A DNA stretch of 64,000 nucleotides from Mytilisepta virgata. Lineage: Eukaryota; Mollusca; Bivalvia; Mytilida; Mytilidae. Shown here one piece after another: positions 26,501 through 38,500 of the stretch. The position numbers and the translations under genes are program-made. The notes below the pieces were generated by a model. It saw only the letters and a list, made by a program, of their open reading frames with translations, was not told the origin of the DNA and searched no databases. Every line of letters begins with the position of its first letter. Positions within the stretch are counted from its first letter, which is position 1. The stretch lies in NCBI GenBank assembly GCA_028015205.1, contig CM051517.1, forward strand, positions 54,497,455 to 54,561,454, written 5' to 3'.

Positions 26501-29500
26501 CCGCAGCTGTTAGAATTACAATCAAATCGATATATTAGCACTTAGTACTTTTGCCAGATAGGGCAAAAGTGTTAAAATATTAAAATTTCTTGCCTGGTAT
26601 AGTTTTTTAACAGTTTGGGTATCAACCCGTAATTAAAAAAAATAAAAAAAATAGTCGCGCGAAATTAATTGAGCATAAAGAAATCTTTTTGACTTATTCT
26701 GATTCGATGATAAGTTTTGAGTACTAACCATGACATTTAAAGTAACATTATGATCCTGTCGTTAGTCTTTCTAAGGGGTATATAAAGCGTGAAATAACAA
26801 AACATTTTGTACTTCCTCGATGTATGGTTAATTAAACATTTAAAAGGTATATTGCCGTGTCTTATATTCAGGTTTACATTGTTTGAAGGTCAAATAAATA
26901 TTTTGGTCGGTCATTAACATTATAATCTATTCATGTATACTGTTCCTGTTCTTGAACATGTCTGATGGAGTCACGAAAAAGTAGACCAATGAGACTTAAT
27001 CATTATTGACCTTGGACTACATGTTCGTGAAGTTTTGGTATATTGATGAGTGAAGACCGTTCAGTTTGCAATAATTATTTTCAGTACAATCCATGAAAAA
27101 CAAATATTTTTGGTTTTATTGCCCATTGTCTCCTCTGGCGCGATTGACTTTGTTGTGACCATTTTTTGTTGTTGAGGGAATCCCGAGGACCCTTTGGGAA
27201 AAGAATTTTGACAAAATCAGAAATGTGAAAACAAATTCACCAGGAATTAAATAGTTCTGTATTTTGGAAAAAAGTTCGTCGTTTAAAAAAAAGTGGAAGC
27301 TCATTGATGCCGCGAAATAAATTTCCAGGATTCAATATCACTTCCTTTCCAAGACCCCATTTTCCATAGAGAATAATACATGGCAAAATCCGTATCACAG
27401 ACCGTATCAACTGAAGTAAACAATTTAATCCATAGGGGATATTTATTAACTAATGTGTTGAAATACAGTAAAAACTGTCCAGTTAATACAAAACCGAAAT
27501 TGGTCATTAATTCAGGTCTAATACAGGATTTTCTGTATTAGACCTGTATTAATGACCAGTTCCGGTTTTCCTGTGTAAAGCCTGTATTAATGACCCGTTT
27601 CAGACAGATGGGATTGTATTAAATAGACAATTTATAATGTATTTTGTCATTGTTTAATAAAACAACTGTAATTTTAAGTCATTAGTTAATAAAGGTGTCA
27701 TAAAATTGGTATTTTTATATAAAGCCTGTTTTATGTCCTCGTACATTTGTATTGGGTCTCGATCAGCTGTATAGACCCTTGGCGTTGCCTCGGGCCTATA
27801 CAGCTGACCTCGACCCAATACGACCAACTCGGACATAATACAGGCTGTATATGAAAATACCTATTTGATAACACTATATTATTGAATGGTGATTATAAAC
27901 TAATCTATTTTGCTCTATTTTGTCTTTATTAAGTTAAGTTATCCATCAAAAACCAAAATGATCGTGTACCCAGTTTCTGAAAATTAACGATGGATAAAAT
28001 TTATCATTGTTCATTTTCTCATGACAGATTTGAATAAAATAAATGATATCAGTCAGTTAAAAATTTTTGGGTTAACCCATGTTACCCGTAGATTTCGGGT
28101 ATACATTAACTAAGTAGGTATTCATAAATGTCATCCTATTAATATTAAATTGGCATGTTGTGTGCTCTATCTCTCAGCATGGATAGTGAAAAACTGTCAC
28201 TTAAATTATTGTTTCGAACCACAAACTAGAGATTGTGACTAAACTCTTCGTTTAAAGTATGAAATGAAAATAGATAAGGAAAATAAATGGAAATGGTAAA
28301 CTGTCAAAAGGGACATAAAACGACTTAACTGTATAAAATACACAAGTCAGAAAAAAAACAAATATTCAAGCTAAAAAGTTAAAAATACCCAACTTTTCGA
28401 CCAATATGGTCTTGATCACGAGAATGTAAAAAAAAAATAAAAAGAAAAAGGTGTTGACTCTTTGAAAGCCATAGCAAGACCGAGTCCGCGCATAAAATGT
28501 AAACATTTTTAAAGAAAATTTATTTGACGTGTCAATCCTTATTTTTATATACGAAAGCCTGGTGCTGATATGGCGTTTGTGTTATCCTCTCTATTTTGTC
28601 CTTACATTAAAGAATGACACATTTCTTGTGATTGCACTATTGAAAAAAATAAAGGTTTTTGCCAAGTGAAGCATGTTAACAGAAGAACAGTTAAGTGTGG
28701 GCAAACTAATATGCTTGGCCCAATAGTTGTAGACCTACAAAAAAAAAGACAAAACTCATTAAACATCGGATTAAAAATAAATTTTACATGTCCTGCAGTA
28801 TTGCATTTATTTGTCCCTTTAACTCTTTTGCTAAGGCGTGTATTCGTGAATATAACTGATGGTCTCTTTTTCTTATAAAAACAATTATCTGTCTTTTTGT
28901 CCGATCTGTGTTTGCAACTGGCAGTTGTATCAATGTTTTATCATTTTTAGGTCACCTGGCCTAAAAGGATTTTTATCAACTCCTCTGACACCACTAAACC
29001 AATTTAAACCAAACTTAAGTGGAATGGTCCTTGGATGGTCCCCTTTAAAATTTATGTTCTGTTTTCCGGCGCACCATCCAATATGGCTGCCATGGTCGGA
29101 CATAGTTTAACCTTGGACCCTATGGGAATTTTAACATTTTCATTATCTTCTCTGAGACCATTAGACCAAACTTTGGTTCAAACCCATAGTACTGAAGGCA
29201 GGAAAATAATGATTAATTGTTGAGTTGTCATGTTGACTTCAACGAGGAGAGACCACCCTGACCACAAGATGCTGTATGCACTTGATGGACCTAGAGGAAA
29301 TGGTGTCATAAATGATACTGCTCCATATATATTATTGTAAAAAATGTACATTGTTTTCTTTTCAGTCTCTTACAAAGTGCAAGCTTTAACCCTGATAGCT
29401 AAAGTGTCATTAAATGGCATCACAGGTACAGTAACCTTCAACCAAAATGGTGGCGACACGACAGTAAATTTTCAGCTGACAGGTTTATCCAATCAGAACA

Positions 29501-32500
29501 CTTGGCAGATTTATACAAACCGAATGGTATATGATCGTCAAAACAGATGTACAGATTCGGTTTTAGGAAACCCGTAAGATTTTATTTAATCATGACACTT
29601 GCAATTGTATTACATTCACAACATGGGGATTAATATTTTTTTATCTTTTTAAAACTAATTCTTGTTGGTTATTACCTACATTTTCGAAACCGTTACCTTT
29701 CTAGTACGGTTTGGTTTTATACACAGGCACAAGGATTTAGTGTGTTGCATCCCCCCTTTTACTTTACCCCCTCCCCCCACCTTTTCTCTCCAACACCCTA
29801 CGACCATAACTGTCAAAATTTATAATTGTGTTACTCGACGAAAATTTGACACTTGATGTATGTGGTAATATTGTGATTTTGCAATTATTTCTTTCATGTG
29901 CATAACAAGATGAAAAAGAAACTGAAAGTCGTGGGGTGTTAAAGAGAAAAAGAGGAGAGGGGGTAGAGGGAAAAGGGGGGGGCAACACACTAAATTCGTT
30001 CCATGTGGTTTTATATTTGCATCGCATGATTTGTGGAAAAATGGGGAATTCAACACACTAAATCCGTTCCCTGTGGTTTTATATTTGCATTGCATGATTT
30101 GAATTCTGAAGGCCACACAGATTCAAGATAATTTTTCCTTTGTTTAGATCCCACGAAGTCAGATAGTCAGATAGCGTTAAATGTGTGAATATATTCGGCA
30201 TTACTTTGTTTCATTGTTATTTTCAGTTCTTTTCTTATCAAAATATTGAGATTCTGTTAAAAGGCAGACTATCAACCCCTTCGAGCAAAGCTGACCTTCC
30301 TGAGTTTTTGCTACCCAGACATTGTTTTCACGACTATCTTTCCCTGACTTCCATATTGGTGCATGTTAAGCCAGAAGCGCGTATTGTGTCACAAATTAAG
30401 TATACGGGTTTTTTCCCTCCGAGAACAGAATCACCTTATTATTTGTAATTTTACCTTGATATTAGTAATCTGGTTTAATTTAATTTAATCTGTAATATTT
30501 AAATGAAGTACATAAAGAAATATAGAATAGTTTTTCTTGCCTACAGAAAATGCTGTCAGCGGGTGTATATTATTTTTTGCCGCCAAAAACGTCTTAAATA
30601 TATGAAACATAATATATATTAAAAAAAAAACGGTAATTTGAAATAGATGGAAATATGTTGCCTTTGTAAATCCAATGTCAACATGTGTCTTCATTTTTAT
30701 ACGAGAAAGAATAAACAACAAAAAACAATGAGTATCATAATTGGTTTATTAAGGGTGATCGCTGGTCATGTTTTGATCTTTTGTCAGATTTTCGGAATCC
30801 TCGGGTTTTATCCATTTCTTAAACACTTTTTCTTTTATAATTCAATCATTTATACCTTAAAATGGTATTTGACAAAATTTTATGAAATCCTTTTTATTTT
30901 TTCATACATTTTTGAGAGACTAAAGTTGCCAATACAATGAAAAATCCAGAGAAAACCTATTTCCTGCAAATTTTCAAGGCTTTATAGCTCTAAAATGAGC
31001 ACATGAACCTGTTTTTTTCTTGCTTATTTTTTTACTATTCATATGTTCTCTCAAACTAAAACACCTATTTCAAATCCTATTTATTTTCTATTGGATAGGC
31101 GATCATCCTTAATATGTACTTTGAAAAATATTATGAAGTATGTCCTATTGCTGTCTGGAATGATCTCCCAGAAACAATTTGCATGTCACCCTCCCTAGAA
31201 TCCTTCAAGGGTGGTATTTCCACCTTAACATTTGGAGGTTCTAGTCTGGCTAATTAATTAGTGTATTTAGCCACTGTACATAATGTGAATACGTTTAACA
31301 TTAAGCTACAACTAATGTTATTTTAAATTGTAATTGAACTGTGGCAAATATTTTTATTTTATTATAACAAAATTTTAGACATCCATTTGCATGTACATAG
31401 CGCCACAGTTCCGGGATATTCCACACTCCGGCACCGGAGTCTTTCCCGTACCAGGAAGAAGAAGTCATATTTGGAGTTGGTTTAACTATGCCCAAGTTTT
31501 ACTTAAATGCCATATTAATTTTCAAGTAATTCAACAAATGTTGCTAACTGATGTGACTTGCCTTTTAGATTTCTGGGTACAACGGGCACTATTCCCGCTA
31601 GTGGTTCACAAGCAGCTACCATATCCACTTCTGTCTTGCCAAACTTATTAACACTTACAGGTAATCTTATTATTATTAAATTATTATTATACAACATTTA
31701 TATAGCGCATTATATAATCACAACGGTTACTCTAAGCGCTTTACATACAATATAAATATCAAAATTAAAATACAATAAAAAACACAAGTTAAAACAAAAA
31801 AAAAAAAAAATAATTATATACACCTACAGATAAAAATGTAACCTTAAAGCTATTTACAGTAAAAATATCTTTAATCTAGATTTGAGACCATAATATTACT
31901 AAAAAAATTTAGGATAAAAATGTAAGAGAGATTAAAACTGGTGTGTTTGATTTGTGTTTTCTCTTTCATGTTATTATACGGGCAGCTGCATTCTGTACAC
32001 GTTGCAGTTTTGCCGTTAAGCAAGTGTCTTACAGGCATCGTCAGTTATGTAAGATCTGATGCGGCCAATAGTGCGTATCTGATGAAAACATGACTTGACG
32101 ATTGAGGAAATTTGTTGTTCCATGCTGAGAGTTTTGTCGAAATGTACTCCTAAATTTTGGACAGAGGAAACATCGGTCAGTATTGTTCCGTCGAAAGTAA
32201 GCTGGAGATTATTAAAGTTCCTAGCATGTTGCTTAGGCGCAAATACTATCAGCTCAGTTTTGTCCTGGTTTAACTTGATATTACTTAATATAACCGAAGA
32301 AAGCATAAGAGACATTTTATTTTTCATCAGAAAGAAATAATATGGTTTGCATAGTTTCCGTGCATGGTCTAACATTCGTTTAAATTGTAATTCATTGAAA
32401 CCAAAGTAAGTTTTTAGCAACCGGCATAGAGGTGGTCCTTAACTCATTTCTCTGTAAAATTGAGTTCGATGACCCAGTGTGACATCCGTAACTTCTGATT

Positions 32501-35500
32501 CACCTGAACATCTTCGTCTTCTATTCGTTGATATATTCTTTACACAAACCCCTTTAATCTACCGGTCATAAATTTTGATGTAACTGAAAGAAGGTTTACA
32601 TTAAAATTTGGATTATCCGCCCCTTATTTCTGGTTAAATGGAAAAGGGTAATTTACAAAATTTAAAATTCACGTAAAAGTACTAGGGCAGATCTGCTGTC
32701 ATCTCATTTATGGGAAAACTGGACAACATGAATGGACATTCGTAACGAATCAATCCAAATACAATACAGCCCTCAAGGTGAGAGTTTCCAATACATTGTA
32801 AAACCACGGGTATACGGGATGGTGCATCTGTGTACACACACTTGTGGTGAAATGAATTTGTTTTTGTTGGTACCAAAATCTAAGATCCGATTTCCAAACA
32901 CCAGGGGTTTTTGTTAAATTATGGAGTCAATTACAAGTTATTAATCTCACCTTTCAATTCTTTAATGACCAGAAAAGGTATATTCAATGTTATTTTTCTA
33001 TTTTTACCATCTAAACATGTTCAAAAATCTCTAGAGAAAAATTAATATCCTTAATACTGCATTTGTACAAAATATTTTTTCTTCTTTGTAACATATCAAT
33101 TTATATAATTTATAGGGAGAACCATTTTGATTATTGACTCAGTTACATCGAGTCGAGTATGTGCTACAATTGAGTCAGAGGAGGACCACGTGACAGCAGT
33201 GGCTAAATTACAGTCTGTCATTGGAGGAACAGTTTATTTCCGAAAAGCAACATCCTCTTCAGCAACGTCACTATACACTAATGCTTTTCATTTACAAAAT
33301 ACGGCAACTGCCGTAAACGAAGATGTGGTTTGGGGAGTATACATGGGAACAGTTACAGATTCGGGAGTCTGTACTGAAGGCAGCAGATATAACCCGACCG
33401 GAAGTTCGGGTGTATCATGTGACCAAAATAATCAGCAAAATTGTGAAATAGGAGATCTATCATCGAAGCTTTCCAATTTACCAGTAGGGGCTACTAGTGA
33501 AGCAAAATTAGCGTCGTTTGTAGATACCAATCTACCATTAAGTGGTAGTAATTCCATTGTTGGGAAGATACTTGTTATCAAAGCATCAAATGGAACACTT
33601 CTGTCATGTGCTAAAATTGTACAGTACAGTAAGCGTAGTGCATTAATGACTTTAAGCAGAGATGACGTAACAGGAACTATATCATTCGAGCAATCATCTC
33701 CCTTTGACCCAACATCAGTGTCTGTTAGTTTGTCAGGGCTCGGGGGAAATGCAGGCGGTTATCACATTCATAAGTGGCCAGTCCCAGAAATGTGGACTAT
33801 TGGCCAGCCGGTTTGTAGTAATGATTATGTAAGTGGCCACTTTAATCCATTTTCAATAGACACTAACAATGATCCAGCTCCCACCCTCGGTACGGATGAC
33901 CAGTACGAAGTTGGAGACTTGAGTAGTAAATTCGGTATGCTTACAGGATTAAACGAGAAAATCGATAACTACACGGACTATAATTTACAACTTTTTGGGT
34001 CCAATAGTGTGATAGGGCGATCTGTCGTTGTACATTATTCGAACGGTAGTCGATGGGTTTGTGCCAATATTGAATATGTTGGAAATACAGTAACGGGGGT
34101 TGCAACATTTACATTTCCTGTAATCGGCCACATTGTTTTCAAACAATCAACAGACATTGATTTGCTTTTAGCAGATACTATGATATATACGGCATTGAAT
34201 TATGGCGACACTACCTCACCAACAACAAGTCATAACTGGCATGTGCACGTTGACCAAATAGGTAACGATGGTCTGAACGACACAGGTCGCTGCATGTCTG
34301 TGAAGGGACATTATAATCCGTTCTCTATTGATTTGGAAGGAAATTACGTGTCACAATGTAACCCTTTAAATCCATTACGTTGTGAAGTTGGTGATATGTC
34401 TGGCAAGCATGGACAAATATCAGTACGAACGGCAGCAAAAACAATGCAGAGGAATTTTTTCACCGATTTTGATTTACCATTAAGAGGTGACTTAAAAATT
34501 CTTGGTAGATCTATTGTAATTCACGCAGCAAACTCTGGTGGTGGTCGTTTGTCGTGTGCTAATATCTATAATATACCTAACCGAAAAGTTATTGTTCAAT
34601 CAGGGACATGGGCAGAAGAATCTTCGGCTAACGCGGGAGGAACATTCACAATGGAAAGAAATACAGAAGGACTTATTGCTGGTACAACGAACGTAAATAT
34701 TCAGTTGACAGGATTAGCAGCGACTGCAGGTGGATATCATATCCACATGTACCCAGTACCGAGAGACAATTCTAGTCCGTGTTCAGCAGCTTCCGTAGGG
34801 GGTCATTTTAATCCGTTTAGTATCGATCCAACGGCAGGGGCCATTGACGGATCTGATTCCGACGATGAATATGAAATTGGAGATTTAAGCAGAAAATATG
34901 GAGCTTTTCTGAATACTTTATCAACTTTTTCTAGAATGGAAACGGAAACTATGCTACCTTTACGGGGACCTTTAAGTGTAACAGGCCGTTCTGTTGTGAT
35001 CCATAAATCCTCCAGTGGTAATCCGAGATGGGTATGTGGTAATATAACAGAGGACACCTCTACTACTGGTGGAAGTTTATACGAAGCAAAGGCAACTTTT
35101 GTAACTGGAACTATAAGAGGCTCTATATATCTAGTAAGTAAAGTAACAAGGAATGCTGTATATTATATTGATGATAGAGTTAGTTTCAAAATGAAGGAAG
35201 AGTTTCATGCTCATGCGTACTGAGGTGGAGGCGAATTATATATATTTAAGAATGTTTTAGGCATGATTCTTATGATTGTTATAACACAATTAAAAAAAAC
35301 CAACGTACTTCAACTTTTTAACCTATTCTCTAACCTTTATCTTTTGAATACTGTTAGTTGGAGAGGCAGAGATTTAATTCAGTTTTATAGGACATAACTT
35401 GCCTTTACTTTGTTGAATGTGTACTGGGTATTTCATGTAGTTACTTCAAATGGCATGAGCTGTGTAGATAAGATTACGATAATTAGTGTTAAAACCGCAA

Positions 35501-38500
35501 GATGTGCATATAAGGGTCATTCTGTGCAGAACATTGTCATGATGTCGCAATTTCTTGTGACGTCAGCAGGTCACCAGATTCAAATATGAGATATAATTGA
35601 ATTGATTTAAATTTGAATCACTTTCTTCCACTTTTACCTCTTCAAAACACAATTGCTGTTAATCATACAAGTTGTCGGATCTCGTGTCTATATTGAGGAT
35701 ATTTTTCAAAATTGAAATGAACCCGATAGTACTTTATTGTCGTTATATACAATACATTTACCCATTTAATATAATTTTAAGTTACAACATTCTGCGACAC
35801 CTGTTTTGATTCATAATGTCTTCATATTTCAGAAAATTATGTTTTGGCCACAACAAATTTATTTTTAGTTCTTTGGAATTTTTGTGGCAAAAAAGGTCCG
35901 AAGGAGCGAAGTTTTAATTTAATTTTTTTTCTTGAGGACAAGTTTTTTTTACACATTTACGTGCGGTACAATTTTTTTCAACTTGGATATTTAAAAAAAT
36001 GGAAAAATCTGTATTTGCTACAAAATTTTAGCAAAATGAAGCGGCAAAATATTTTTTTTCTTAAAATTTACAAAGTCCGAAAATTGGCGCAGTGAAATCC
36101 AAAGAACTAAAAATCAGTTTGGTGTGGCCTTTGTTTCTAGTCCCCAATACCGAAATAGAGCAAATTCAAAATATCAAAATGACCAAAAATAAGGGATTTC
36201 TAAAACAATCAAACATGCGGAAGGGCAGAAGTTTACGTATTAGAGGTAATTCTTAGTTTCGTGAATAGTATTATAACCAAGTGTGAATTTCAGCAAATAT
36301 TTCTCATGATAGGTACTGATCGGTATGGGCTTGTTTCAGTTTCCCTTCTTATTTTAACAGACACAGTATATGTACAGTGATGGAAGCTTAAGTGACACTG
36401 GTGTGTTAGTAGATTTGGTTAATACTGATGGATCAAAGGTAAGGAAATATAATATATTAAACAACTGAATGAATTCCTTGTTTGTAGTTGTTAATTTTGC
36501 TGATGTTGCTGTTGTTGTTGTTCTTTTCCTTGAATTGTTTTCTTTTGGTACATTTTGTACAAAATAATAAAAAACAAATTTTTCATAAAAACTTTTATAT
36601 TATTATTCATTTTATTTTAAAAAAAATTGCTAAATTTATAACGTTTTCTTTCATGTTTATAGACATCAGGACATAATTGGCATGTGCACGTAAAGCCTGT
36701 TGGTGATGATGCAACATCTGGCTGTGCCACTCCAGGAGGTCATTATAATCCTTTTAAAGTCGATATTAATGTGAGTATGCTAGGTTTAAGGAAAAATATT
36801 CGGTTTAAAATAAAAAAGAAGTGCATTATACAAATCGGGTTTAAACTGTTTAATAATATTTGTCTTTATGTCAATGTATGTGTGGAAAGAAAATAAAAAG
36901 AGTTTCAATTAATTCCACAACAGCCATTCCAATGACAGGTGCGTGTTTTACGTTTCATTTGTATGAGATGTGCAGTGAGTAAATTATATGATATATAAAT
37001 AAGGTTTCAAGTCCTCCTTCCCAGTTTAAGATCATTAAGGGAATTTTGCGATCACATTTTTTTTTTAGAAATTCGGTTTTCTTAAATTTAGTACATAAGC
37101 GTAGCAAATTGTTTTTGTTGTTGTTATTGATAAAACTGTATTAAATTTAACACATATTCATAGACTTTAAACATTTTTTTCAGAATAATTATGATGAATG
37201 CTCCCTCACAAACCAATTAAGATGTGAATTAGGGGACCAGTCTGGTAAACTTGGCCAGTATGATATTGGGGACGGGAGGAGATTTTATACAGACGTGAAC
37301 TTACCTTTAGTTGGACAATATGGAGGTACAGAAAATATTTTTACACCTGTTTTGCTTCTTTGACAATTATATCACCAATGATACTGATATAGATTTTTCA
37401 TTTCATTTTTCATTTCCGCAAATTAACTCCTACTACATATTATTTGTAATATTTGTATTTTATTTCCGCATATTTATGTACATGTAATTGATCAGGACTA
37501 AGGATAAATGCCGTATATTTTATAATAGGTTTCCGTAAAGTATATACCTATTTTTGTAACTTAGTTATAAATAGGTTAAGGCAATTTCCAATTTTATTAA
37601 TTTAGAAATACTATTTATTTATTCATAGTTGCTGGGAAATCATTCGTTGTCCATGCTGCCAATAGTGGAGCGGCTCGTCTTGCATGTGCAGACATTCTTC
37701 CTGTAAATAAAGTCAACCCCATGCCATTGCGATTTGAGTCTATGAACTTTGACAAGTAAGTTCTTGCAAGTTTTGTAACTTTCAAAAATGAAAAATATTA
37801 ATTCCAAATTTTAGAAACTGTTGTTTTGCATGTTTGTGAAACAACTATGCCATCATTGTTTTAGACATTGCACTGTTGTGGTAAACATTTTGTGTGTGCG
37901 TTTTTTTTCTTAAATTGTAGTGATTTTTTTTTATTGAAGATATTAGCAACTTGAAGAAAGATACAATTCTCAAGTCATGAAGGTTATTATGTTCACCATC
38001 ACTCAGGAATAACTTTATATTAAGATTTTCTTTTGGTCATTCAGGATTTGAAATCCTCTTTTGGCTGTAGTTAAGTCTTTATGTTAGACATAATATTGAA
38101 GTATCCGATCAGCAGCTATGAGAACCTTAGCTAGTTTTACCGTTAAAACGAATACATTCTAAACCTGCTGTCTAAATTAAGTATCATCCATTCTAATTGT
38201 GCAGTTCTAGCAAGCGGTCACCTTGTTGGTAATCATACTGTATTAGTTTTTATAGTGTGGATAAGCGGAAGGTTTGGTTACCCTTAAAACCGGTTTAAGT
38301 CCACCACTGTTCAGTGTCTTTACCAAGTCAGACGTCTGACTCTCTGTTGGTTTTATGTATGTGTTTTGTGCTCTTTCATTTTTTTTTGTCTGGAGTTCTG
38401 TCTGTTTAGTTGCTTTGATTGATTGTTATGTCATTGTTGACCTTTCCTGTTATCCATTTTGTTTATTAATTTTATTCTGTCCAAATTTGATATCAATTTT

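Noticed and set aside
29764..30116. Pro/Phe-rich minus-strand open frames
   Set aside because: They are translations of the pyrimidine-rich arm of the foldback element.
35134..35223. SOD-repeat protein ending at TGA 35221
   Set aside because: Domain 6 would be cut off after its first strand, while exons 5-8 complete it in phase; kept only as possible intron retention.
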